Below, piece by piece: positions 34,499 through 42,482 of a DNA stretch of 64,000 nucleotides (position 1 is its first letter; every line of letters begins with the position of its first letter). The DNA comes from Promethearchaeota archaeon (GTDB taxonomy: Archaea > Asgardarchaeota > Lokiarchaeia > Sigyniarchaeales > SOKP01): the NCBI GenBank assembly GCA_016840165.1, contig JAEOSU010000051.1:62001-126000 (forward strand). The letters run 5' to 3'. The notes beneath the pieces are model-generated. The model ran no database searches. It had not been told where the DNA came from and saw only the letters and a list, made by a program, of their open reading frames with translations. The position numbers and the translations under genes were made by a program.

Positions 34499-35602
34499 AT
34501 GAATGACGAAATTGTTTATTTAGATGCAAAAACTCTCCAAAACTTCATGAGAGATGTCTTTATAGGATTGAGTTTACCAAAAGAAGATGCTGAAATCATT
34601 TCAGAAGTTTTAATTGCTTCAGATCTTAGAGGTATCGATACTCATGGAATTCAGCGTTGCAAGATGTATTATGATCGTATAAAGCAAGGTATTTATGAAG
34701 TCAAGACAAAAATTGATATTATTAAGGATGATCAAGCTACTGCCTTATGGGATGGTAATTGTGGAATGGGTCACGTAATTGCTTATAAAGCAATGAAGAC
34801 TGCAATAGAGAAAGCTAAAAAGTATGGTCTTGGGGCGGTTGCCGTTCGCAATTCAACCCATTTCGGTATTGCAGGCTATTATTCTTTAATGGCAATTAAA
34901 GAGGGGATGATTGGATTAGCGGTAACAAACGCCCGGCCATCGATCCCCCCTACTTTCGGAGTTGAACCCATGCTTGGTACTAATCCATTAACTGTTGGAG
35001 CTCCCACCGATGAGAAATTCCCGTTTTTAATAGACTGTGCTACCAGTATCATTCAAAGGGGTAAAGTAGAATTATACAGTAGAGTTGATAAACCTATGCC
35101 AGAAAATACCGTAGTGGGGGATGATGGGAACTTTCTCCGAGATCCTAATGAAATACTCGATTTAATGCTCCAACGGAAAGCAGCACTTCTACCACTAGGA
35201 GGAAAAGGAGAGGAAACTGCGGGTTATAAGGGTTATGGATATGCCACGGTTGTTGAATTATTATCTGCTGCATTACAAGAGGGCATATTTTTACGAGATA
35301 CTCTTGGAATCGAAGAGAATGGGCAAAAACGGTTAAAAGTTGGACACTTTTTCTTAGCGATAAATACGGAATTTTTTGCGGGATTGGATGCTTTTAAATT
35401 AACAGCAGGGAATATTATGAGAAGTCTTAGAAGTGCGAAGAAAGATCCAAATGCTGAAAGAATCTATACCGCAGGTGAAAAAGAATACATGGCTGAACTT
35501 GAACGAGGAACCAAAGGGATTCCTCTAAATCAAAGCCTTCAAGAGGACATAAAAGTAATGAAAGAAGAGCTTGGGTTAGATAGTTACAAATTTCCCTTCT
35601 AA
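34499..35602 (+). CDS. Ldh2-type malate/L-lactate (2-oxoacid) dehydrogenase, first copy
   Basis: This 367-residue protein from ATG 34499 (TTG 34493 is an alternative) belongs to the NAD(P)-dependent Ldh2/MDH2 family, unrelated in fold to classical lactate dehydrogenase. Signatures are ASDLRGIDTHGIQR with the catalytic His, RNSTHFGIAGYYSLMA, GVEPMLGTNPLTVGAPT and PLGGKGEETAGYKGYG. Members act on malate, lactate, ureidoglycolate or sulfolactate, so the substrate is unknown. A partial copy of its C-terminus lies at 37058-37206 and a full paralogue at 38555-39697. Confidence 0.88.
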   Translation: MNDEIVYLDAKTLQNFMRDVFIGLSLPKEDAEIISEVLIASDLRGIDTHGIQRCKMYYDRIKQGIYEVKTKIDIIKDDQATALWDGNCGMGHVIAYKAMKTAIEKAKKYGLGAVAVRNSTHFGIAGYYSLMAIKEGMIGLAVTNARPSIPPTFGVEPMLGTNPLTVGAPTDEKFPFLIDCATSIIQRGKVELYSRVDKPMPENTVVGDDGNFLRDPNEILDLMLQRKAALLPLGGKGEETAGYKGYGYATVVELLSAALQEGIFLRDTLGIEENGQKRLKVGHFFLAINTEFFAGLDAFKLTAGNIMRSLRSAKKDPNAERIYTAGEKEYMAELERGTKGIPLNQSLQEDIKVMKEELGLDSYKFPF

Positions 35603-35655
35603 AACCATTTTTTTAAATTAATTGTTTTTAGTCTCTTTCTCTCTTCTATAGAAAT
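35450..35655 (+). repeat. Direct repeat, left copy (3' end of Ldh2 gene plus 3' end of ferredoxin-type gene)
   Basis: This stretch of about 200 bases matches 37056-37256 along its whole length, about four bases in five by eye. It covers the last 50 codons of the Ldh2 gene and then, on the opposite strand, a remnant of the C-terminus of the ferredoxin-type gene. The two copies bracket the propeller gene at 35729-36931. Confidence 0.75.
35621..35655 (-). pseudogene. C-terminal remnant of the ferredoxin-type gene
   Basis: On the minus strand this short piece reads EERKRLKT, which matches the last residues EERKKLKNK of the intact gene at 37222-38328. The adjoining non-coding bases (a CCATTTTTTT block) match as well. 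It appears to be what is left of a lost copy after recombination. Confidence 0.55.
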
Positions 35656-35669
35656 TTAAAACTCAAAGA

Positions 35670-35677
35670 TTTATATA
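35670..35677 (+). promoter_or_regulatory. TATA box of the propeller gene
   Basis: TTTATATA, preceded by purine-rich AAAGA (BRE-like), lies 52 bases before the Shine-Dalgarno/ATG region of the propeller gene. AAGGAGAG at 35717-35724 is its ribosome site, 4 bases before ATG 35729. Confidence 0.55.
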
Positions 35678-35728
35678 CGCTTTTTCTTATATACATAATA
35701 ATTCTCTAAAATTTATAAGGAGAGAATA

Positions 35729-36931
35729 ATGAGGCGAAAGAAAAGGATATTTAAATATATTCTAATTTGGACTTTAATATTTGAAATATTATTTACCAAT
35801 GGAGCTAATTTATTTATTTCAGATGGTTTTTCTAATAGTAATAATACCGTCAGGGTATATGAAGTGGGAGATTTTGTAAATTCTGTTGCTATATCATACA
35901 ATGGAGAATATATAGTAGTGGGAAGTAAAGATAATTATGTGTATCTTTTTAATAATACCAGCAACACACCTATATGGAACTATGATACATTAGGAGAAGT
36001 ACAGAAAGTGTCAATGTCATTTAATGGAGATTTTATTACAGTAGGAAGTATAAATGGAAGAGTATATCTCTTCGAAAAAAACCATTCAACACCTTTATGG
36101 TATTATTGTTGTGCGCAGGGACCAATTATTTCGGATGATGGACAATATATTATTACAGGAGGATACTTTGATGATCAACTCTATTTTTTGAATAAAACAA
36201 GCAATGAACCTCTTTGGAACTATACAACAGCAAGTACCTGGCCATTTGGGACTCTATCATCGAATGGACAGTATATCGTCATCGGAGATTATAAAAATGT
36301 CAGTCTATTCGATAAAACAAATCCTATACCTTTATGGTCTTATGAAACAGAAGATGAAGTCAATGATATTGCCATTTCCTCCGATGGTCTATATATTGTT
36401 TCAGCCAGTTGGCATGGTAATGTTTACTTTTTCAATAGATCAAGTCCTAATCCTTTATGGACATTTTCACCTGAAGGAAATTCAAGATGGGTATCTATCT
36501 CATCTGATGGAAGATATGTCGTTGCTGCTGATCTTTATAATATATATCTATTCAATAGCTCAAATTCTAATCCATTATGGTCTCGTTCTATTGAAGTATA
36601 TGTGAGAGATATATCAATCTCCTCCGATGGTCAGTATATCGCTGTTGGAACCAACGGGGGGAAAGTATATCTTTTTAATAATACAAGTAGTATTCCTATT
36701 TGGAGTTTTTCTGTAGGGGATTATGTTCGTTCATTAGAAATTTCATCAAATGGTCAATACATTACTGCTGGAACTGCGAATAAAGTCTATCTGATACCTA
36801 GATCTTATAAACCACCACCCGATTATTCCTTGGTATGGATAATAATAATTTCAAGTATTAGTATTGGTGCCCTCGCTGTTGTGATCTACTTATTATACAA
36901 TATAGTGCATAGACGTAGAGTAAATGATTAA
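35729..36931 (+). CDS. Membrane-anchored WD40/PQQ-like beta-propeller protein
   Basis: The 400-residue protein has an N-terminal signal or membrane segment (YILIWTLIFEILFTNGA) and a C-terminal membrane helix (LVWIIIISSISIGALAVVIYLLY) followed by a basic tail (HRRRVND). In between are seven to eight repeats of about 40 residues with a core like ISSDGQYIVVG, then VYLFNNTS and P-L-W. This is the WD40-like or quinoprotein-like propeller pattern, predicted outside the cell. The Shine-Dalgarno AAGGAGAG and a TATA box are strong. It lies exactly between two direct repeats made of the 3' ends of neighbouring genes, so it looks inserted. Its function is probably adhesion or binding, which is inferred. 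Confidence 0.85.
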   Translation: MRRKKRIFKYILIWTLIFEILFTNGANLFISDGFSNSNNTVRVYEVGDFVNSVAISYNGEYIVVGSKDNYVYLFNNTSNTPIWNYDTLGEVQKVSMSFNGDFITVGSINGRVYLFEKNHSTPLWYYCCAQGPIISDDGQYIITGGYFDDQLYFLNKTSNEPLWNYTTASTWPFGTLSSNGQYIVIGDYKNVSLFDKTNPIPLWSYETEDEVNDIAISSDGLYIVSASWHGNVYFFNRSSPNPLWTFSPEGNSRWVSISSDGRYVVAADLYNIYLFNSSNSNPLWSRSIEVYVRDISISSDGQYIAVGTNGGKVYLFNNTSSIPIWSFSVGDYVRSLEISSNGQYITAGTANKVYLIPRSYKPPPDYSLVWIIIISSISIGALAVVIYLLYNIVHRRRVND

Positions 36932-37055
36932 AATTTAAGTTAATTTTAACATTTTCATTTTTTTATTAAAAATAAGTATTCATTAAGGTTTTTTGTATAT
37001 AGTTTCTCCCCTTATTATTGTCTCTAAAACTCCAATCTTCTTTACTTGCCGTTAA

Positions 37056-37256
37056 CAATGCAAGGATATACACAGCTGGAGAAAAAGAATTTTTGGCTGA
37101 ACTCGAACGAGGAACTAAAGGGATTCCTCTAAATAGAAGTCTTCAAGAGGATATTAAAGTAATGAAAAAAGAGCTTGGCTTAGGTAATTATAAATTTCCT
37201 TTTTAAATCCATTTTTTTATATTACTTGTTTTTTAACTTTTTCCTCTCTTCTATAA
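37056..37256 (+). repeat. Direct repeat, right copy
   Basis: This is the partner of the repeat at 35450-35655. It contains the Ldh2 C-terminal remnant and runs into the intact 3' end of the ferredoxin-type gene. Homology starts abruptly near 37056; the 40 bases before it do not match the Ldh2 gene. Confidence 0.75.
37058..37206 (+). pseudogene. C-terminal remnant of an Ldh2-type dehydrogenase gene
   Basis: The frame reads ARIYTAGEKEFLAELERGTK and then the same closing residues as the first Ldh2 copy (GIPLNRSLQEDIKVMKK, ending NYKFPF). It lacks the first 320 residues of the enzyme, including all catalytic motifs. It is closer to the copy at 34499 than to the one at 38555. The upstream part of the open frame (37018-37057) is unrelated. 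It is a fragment left by duplication or recombination, and it is unlikely to make a functional enzyme. Confidence 0.85.
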
Positions 37257-38328
37257 TTTTTTGGTGCAATTCCTCTACAGTTAAAGGAGGCACATTTTGT
37301 TGCTGTTTTCTATGCAAGTTTATTGCTTCCGAAGGACAGCTTATAACACAATTTCCACATCCAATGCATCTTTTTAAATTAACTGAAGAAATATCATTTT
37401 CAAGTGAAATTGCTTCCATTTGACATCTATCTTCGCAAATACCACATCCAATACATAAATCTTCATTAATTACTGCATAATAATTACTTGTTGTAAAATC
37501 CGCCGGATTTGGGAGCCTTTTAAGATTAGCTATGGTTCCACAACAACAATAACAACAACTACATACAAAATCCATTTTCTGGGTGTTCCCAGGTCGAAAA
37601 ATTAATCCCTCCTCTTCGTTTTGACGTAAATAACCAACTGCTTCTTGCTTTGAGATTTCTCTACCCCATCCTTGTTCTATATACATTTTTGCTAAATCGC
37701 CAAACGCCATACATACTTCTCTGCGATCAGTCATTCTGCATGGATCACCAAGTAAATCTTGTGTTTGACGACAAACACAGTTGGTTATTAAAAATGGGCC
37801 CTCTGATTCTTGAAATAGTTTTTTAATATTATCATAACTCAATATTTCATTACTGTAATCTACTTCAATACCCACTGGTATCATGCGCATTTGGGGGATA
37901 TCAATATCCCTATTGGCGGGTCCCCAACCTTCTTGTAGATATTGCTCAAAATCCTCTAAAAATCCTTTGCTTAATTTATTTACTTGTAATTCATATATAC
38001 CAAGTATTAACAAGGCGTTAGCATATGATTTAATACCATTTACTATAGCACCCATTATCGCCCCTTTTTTTACCATATTATCCAAATACTTTTTTAGTTC
38101 CTTTAATGAATATCCTAAATCTTTCACATAGCTATGAATTTCATTCAAGGACATGAAATTAGTATATGACCCGAAATGTCCACATTTCAAAAATAGAGCG
38201 ATTTCAGCTTCTTGTGGACTGAATAGCCGCTTTAATAATCGAATTTCAACTCCTGATTCAGTGGGAGGAAATCCTAAAGGAAAGCTGTCAAAATGTTGCT
38301 GTAGTTTTCTATAGATTTCTTCAGACAT
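37222..38328 (-). CDS. Ferredoxin-type 2x[4Fe-4S] protein with a Cys-rich middle domain
   Basis: The 368-residue protein ends with two ferredoxin motifs (CIGCGICEDRCQMEAI and CIGCGNCVISCPSEAI) for 4Fe-4S clusters. The middle carries further Cys groups (NCVCRQTQDL, CRMTDRREVC and CSCCYCCCG) that may hold another cofactor. The N-terminal 110 residues are helical and resemble a winged-helix (ISPQEAEIALFLK-like SPQEAEIALFL and GYSLKELKKYLDNMVKKGAI). Related proteins occur in sulfate reducers and other anaerobes, with no known reaction. It converges on the Ldh2 remnant, with its last codons inside the right direct repeat. Confidence 0.82.
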   Translation of the reverse strand: MSEEIYRKLQQHFDSFPLGFPPTESGVEIRLLKRLFSPQEAEIALFLKCGHFGSYTNFMSLNEIHSYVKDLGYSLKELKKYLDNMVKKGAIMGAIVNGIKSYANALLILGIYELQVNKLSKGFLEDFEQYLQEGWGPANRDIDIPQMRMIPVGIEVDYSNEILSYDNIKKLFQESEGPFLITNCVCRQTQDLLGDPCRMTDRREVCMAFGDLAKMYIEQGWGREISKQEAVGYLRQNEEEGLIFRPGNTQKMDFVCSCCYCCCGTIANLKRLPNPADFTTSNYYAVINEDLCIGCGICEDRCQMEAISLENDISSVNLKRCIGCGNCVISCPSEAINLHRKQQQNVPPLTVEELHQKIIEERKKLKNK

Positions 38329-38554
38329 TAGATTCTTTCTCCTTAACTTTATTTAATTTAAAGTTAATTTGGTTAAAAAAATATTTTAAAATTATTTATT
38401 CAATATAAAAAAAGGTCTTAAATTGAGGATTTAAATATTTATCACTAATTTTCACATTCTATTAATTAGGAATTAATTAAAATAGATAGCTTTCTAATTA
38501 AACCTAATTCAATGTTTTAACATTCTGTCTATGAAAAATAAATCATGATTGAAT

Positions 38555-39697
38555 ATGACCGAAACCGAGCCTGATGAAGAGACTAGAAAACTCCATTCAA
38601 ATGAAATCATTCATGTAAAACCTGAACTCTTAAATAACTTTATGATTGACACCTTTAAAGGATTAGGAGTTCCGAAAAAGGATGCAAAAATCTTGGCTGA
38701 TGTACTCCTCACTTCAGATCTTAGAGGAATTGATACTCATGGAACACAACGCTTAAAGATGTACTATGATCGTATACGAAATGGTATTTATAACAAAAGA
38801 ACCAAAATTGAAATAATAAAAGAAACCCCTACCACAGCGGTGATAGATGGTAATTTTGGGTTAGGTCCCGTGATTGCTTATAAATCTATGAAATTAGCTA
38901 TAAAGAAGGCAAAAACATATGGAATTGGTTCAGTTGCCACCCGAAATTCCACACATTTTGGTATTGCGGGTTATTACTCTCTTATGGCAATTAAAGAGGG
39001 GATGATCGGAATAACAACCACTAACACCCGACCGATGGTACCTCCTACATTTGGAGTTGAACCTCTACTTGGAACCAATCCTTTGGCTATGGGAGCTCCT
39101 AGCGATGAAGTTTTTCCGTTTATTATCGACTGTGCAACAAGTATAATTCAAAGGGGAAAAGTAGAAGTATATAATAGACTAAATCAGCCTGTCCCAGAGG
39201 GATTAATTATAACAAAAAGTGGTAAATCTGAAAACAATCCTGGAAATGTTTTACATGATTTAAATGCTTCTTCCGCAGCTCTACTTCCCTTAGGGGGAAA
39301 AGGAGAAAATACATCGGGACATAAAGGGTACGGATATGCCACCTTTATAGAGATCCTTTCTTCTGCTCTACAAGAAGGAGTTTTCTTAAGAGATACTGCT
39401 GGTATTTATGTAAATGGAAATAAGAAGTTGCCAGTGGGACACTTTTTCTTAGCAATGAATTTAGAAAATTTTATAGGTTTAGATTCTTTTAAGCATACTA
39501 CTGGAAGGATTCTACGCACACTAAGAAATTCAAAAAAAGAACCTGGAGCGAAAAGGATATATACGGCTGGAGAAAAAGAATATTATTTTGAAATCGAAAG
39601 GAAAGAAAAGGGTATTCCTATTAATAGCAGTCTTCAAAAAGATATAAAAGCAATTCAAGAAGATTTAGGTTTGGATAAATATAATTTTCCATTTTAA
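38555..39697 (+). CDS. Ldh2-type malate/L-lactate (2-oxoacid) dehydrogenase, second copy
   Basis: This 380-residue paralogue of the gene at 34499 has SDLRGIDTHGTQRLKMYYDR, RNSTHFGIAGYYSLMAIKEG, GVEPLLGTNPLAMGAPS and PLGGKGENTSGHKGYG. It is longer at the N-terminus by about 15 polar residues. The start is taken at ATG 38555, with TTG 38549 an alternative; an ATG at 38545 is out of frame. Two full copies plus a remnant within 5 kb show local duplication. The substrate is unknown. Confidence 0.88.
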   Translation: MTETEPDEETRKLHSNEIIHVKPELLNNFMIDTFKGLGVPKKDAKILADVLLTSDLRGIDTHGTQRLKMYYDRIRNGIYNKRTKIEIIKETPTTAVIDGNFGLGPVIAYKSMKLAIKKAKTYGIGSVATRNSTHFGIAGYYSLMAIKEGMIGITTTNTRPMVPPTFGVEPLLGTNPLAMGAPSDEVFPFIIDCATSIIQRGKVEVYNRLNQPVPEGLIITKSGKSENNPGNVLHDLNASSAALLPLGGKGENTSGHKGYGYATFIEILSSALQEGVFLRDTAGIYVNGNKKLPVGHFFLAMNLENFIGLDSFKHTTGRILRTLRNSKKEPGAKRIYTAGEKEYYFEIERKEKGIPINSSLQKDIKAIQEDLGLDKYNFPF

Positions 39698-39712
39698 CTT
39701 TAACTGACTAAT

Positions 39713-41137
39713 TTAATACTCATTATTTACTGGTTCTGAATGAATAATAATTTCTTTTAGATTTTCTAAAAATAGATTCTTTTTTAGTTTTTGTTCAATA
39801 TCCGAAATTAAATCATGAACTTTACTAATATTAAGGTTTCCATCAAATAACACATGTAATTCCAAGATACATGATCCTAACGCATTCCAAACTTCTATTT
39901 TATGATAATCTTTGACTTCTGGGATGGTTTTTAAGATTTTTCCAATTTCTTCCTTTATATGAGTCAAAGCTTCGGGTTCAAGGCTAGTACAAATTAATTC
40001 ACTTCTTGGTATTTGATTAAGCGGTTTTGCTTCTATATGGGTAATAATTCTCGAAATCCTGGGTACTTGTTCCTTTAAAAGCGTCTCAAATTTATGACAC
40101 ACATTATGTGCTTCTGCTAATGTAAGATTTTCATCTACGACAATAGAGAGAGAAACGTAATAATCTTGTTCAATTCTAAAGATATTTAAATCTTTTACAT
40201 CACTGATCTCAGAAAATTCACTCTTAATGGTATATAGCAAGTTTATTATAGTATCGCTCAAGGAGGCTTCGCTAGAAAGAGGATTCATTTCAATTATTGC
40301 TTCTACGTTATAAATCGGAAAATAAGATCTCCCTAATTCTCTAACAAATTTGGATATCTCATTTGCATGAACAATAGAGATATGATCTTCGACTAATAAA
40401 CTCAACTCTAAGAAAAGATTCTTATTACTTGCCCTTACTTTTAGATCCTCAACAGAAATAACGTGTTCTAATTCATTTATCTCACTTTTCATGCTTTCTA
40501 AGATTTGCATATCTATAGGATTTACATCGATTAAATTTTTAACACCTTCTCTTGATAACTTAAATGCACTAAAAATGATCCAGATTGACAAGGCTATACT
40601 GAAGTATGTATCGAAAATCTTAAGATCAAAGAACAACACCAAAAAAAAATTTATTATAACAATAACTGCTCTCATTGCGTCTTGGAATAAATTTAATCCT
40701 TGGACTCTTAAGGCTAAACTCTCTTTTTTTTTTCCTTGAAATATTAAGTATCTTGAGAAAGCAAGATTAATACCAAAAGATATTAATATTAGAAAAAATC
40801 CAATATCCGCATTAACCACTTCGTAAGACTGCGAAATAATTGAATTTATCGCATTAACGATTAAAAGAACGTAGATATTAATGAGGATAATTCCTTGAAT
40901 CATGGCTCCTACTGAATCAATCTTGGAATGACCATACATATGCTCAAAATCAGGAGGCTTTTGACTCTGGTAAAGTGCAAATATCGTTAAAGAGACAAAA
41001 AAGATATCAGTAAGAGTATCAACAGTTTCAGATAGGAAGCTAAGACTGCCTGTTATTAGGACTCCTATTAACTTTATGGAAGACTGAATTAAAATTATAA
41101 TTAACGCAAGAAAACCAAATTTTACTATAGTATTCAT
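39713..41137 (-). CDS. Cation diffusion facilitator with three C-terminal metal-transport-type domains
   Basis: This is a 474-residue CDF protein. Six membrane helices cover residues 1-205, including SFLSETVDTLTDIFFVSLTI with the metal-site Asp residues. The usual single cytoplasmic domain is followed by two more of about 70 residues each, with related patterns: VISVEDLKVRASNKNLFLEL, then VKDLNIFRIEQDYYVSLSIV and VKDYHKIEVWNALGSCILEL. Normal CDF proteins have about 300 residues and one such domain. It may bind more metal ions or larger partners. The metal is unknown. It converges on the second Ldh2 gene. Confidence 0.85.
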   Translation of the reverse strand: MNTIVKFGFLALIIILIQSSIKLIGVLITGSLSFLSETVDTLTDIFFVSLTIFALYQSQKPPDFEHMYGHSKIDSVGAMIQGIILINIYVLLIVNAINSIISQSYEVVNADIGFFLILISFGINLAFSRYLIFQGKKKESLALRVQGLNLFQDAMRAVIVIINFFLVLFFDLKIFDTYFSIALSIWIIFSAFKLSREGVKNLIDVNPIDMQILESMKSEINELEHVISVEDLKVRASNKNLFLELSLLVEDHISIVHANEISKFVRELGRSYFPIYNVEAIIEMNPLSSEASLSDTIINLLYTIKSEFSEISDVKDLNIFRIEQDYYVSLSIVVDENLTLAEAHNVCHKFETLLKEQVPRISRIITHIEAKPLNQIPRSELICTSLEPEALTHIKEEIGKILKTIPEVKDYHKIEVWNALGSCILELHVLFDGNLNISKVHDLISDIEQKLKKNLFLENLKEIIIHSEPVNNEY

Positions 41138-41249
41138 ATCATAGGAACGAAGTATTTGAATTCGTTAAAGGAACTAAAGATATAAAATAAAATAAATTTT
41201 TGTTAAAGATTCTATGACTAGAAACTAAATAAAGTGAAAAAAAAATAAA

Positions 41250-42482
41250 TTATTGATCTTTAGGCACTTTAATTTCAATATCAGAAAGAGGGTAAGAACT
41301 ACAAGGATGAATATATCCATATTTTTTGTCCGCGGCTCGCCTCCAATCCGAAATCGGGTTGACGAAGACTTCACCGGAAATTAATTGCGATCGGCAAAAC
41401 CCACACTCACCTGAGCGACATTTTGAAGGAGGCGCAAACTTTGCTCTTTCCATTGCGACAATTAAAGATTCTGTAGCTAATGCGGGGATTTCTTCTGTCA
41501 ATTCCCCCATATGAACAATCATCTTAAAGGATTTTTCAGCAAGTTCTTGGGGATATCCAGGAAGTCCAACCACATCCTTAACTTCTCCAAAAGCTTCTCT
41601 TCTAATACGTCTTAATGCAAGATTAAATTGTTCTAATTCCTTCTCAACGAAATTGTACATAATCTGTGGACCACATAAGAAAATAGAACTATTATCGATA
41701 TTGCAATGCTTTCTAATAATATCAGCAGTGATAAACCCTTGTTCACAACCTTCTAATGAAACCACTTCACAGCTTAAAATGTATATTATCTTGAATTTCT
41801 CTGGATATTTTTTTTCTAACGCTTTAAGTTCGTCGTAGTAAATAATATCATCCTCATTACTACTGCCATATAATAAGGTTAATTTCGCGTCAATTGTATT
41901 CTCAATAATCGCTTTTGCGATTGAACGAAAGGGAGTAATCCCCGAGCCACCTGCTATACCTACAATTTGTTTGGAATCTCTTAAGCGATCAAAGTAGAAA
42001 AAGCCTTCAGGCCCAGAACTTTCAATCTGCGTACCAACTTCCCAATGATCCCAAATATAAGATGTTAAAAATCCAGCTTCTTCCTTTCTAATGGTCAATT
42101 CATAAAAACCCTTAAGCGCATCATTAGGAGAAGATGCAATTGAATAAGGTCTCGTTATTTCTGTTCCATTTACATTAACTTTCAAGCTTAAATATTGCCC
42201 TGGCCTGAAGTAAGCGAGCTCAGTTGTACCCAAATCTTTATTTGGTATCAATTTAAAAGTTTTTGTGCTCTTTGTCTCATTTTTTATGCTCTTAATAATT
42301 AAAAATTGTCGAATAGGATGAAGCTTAGTAGCTAATTCATTCATAGGATCTGTTGTGATAGGTTCACTAGATGCTTTTTCAAAACGTTTCTTTCTACTTG
42401 TAGATAATTTCATAAAGGCAAGTAAATCGCGTGAAGTGCTTTTAATAGTAACATCCAATCTTTTATTATCTTCTTGATTCAT
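41250..42482 (-). CDS. 2Fe-2S flavin reductase (FAD/NAD-binding plus C-terminal ferredoxin), pair 1
   Basis: This 410-residue electron-transfer protein has a 75-residue N-terminal extension. The FAD-binding barrel follows with ITRPYSIASSPND, then an NAD(P)-binding domain with GIAGGSGITPFRSIAK and FLCGPQIMYNF. The C-terminal plant-type 2Fe-2S domain has CRSGECGFCRSQLISGEVF and the fourth Cys in HPCSSYP. It should pass electrons between NAD(P)H and its partner. Its ATG overlaps the stop of the upstream flavoprotein gene (ATGA), which indicates translational coupling and a fixed partnership. A close paralogue is at 50084-51313. Confidence 0.9.
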   Translation of the reverse strand: MNQEDNKRLDVTIKSTSRDLLAFMKLSTSRKKRFEKASSEPITTDPMNELATKLHPIRQFLIIKSIKNETKSTKTFKLIPNKDLGTTELAYFRPGQYLSLKVNVNGTEITRPYSIASSPNDALKGFYELTIRKEEAGFLTSYIWDHWEVGTQIESSGPEGFFYFDRLRDSKQIVGIAGGSGITPFRSIAKAIIENTIDAKLTLLYGSSNEDDIIYYDELKALEKKYPEKFKIIYILSCEVVSLEGCEQGFITADIIRKHCNIDNSSIFLCGPQIMYNFVEKELEQFNLALRRIRREAFGEVKDVVGLPGYPQELAEKSFKMIVHMGELTEEIPALATESLIVAMERAKFAPPSKCRSGECGFCRSQLISGEVFVNPISDWRRAADKKYGYIHPCSSYPLSDIEIKVPKDQ

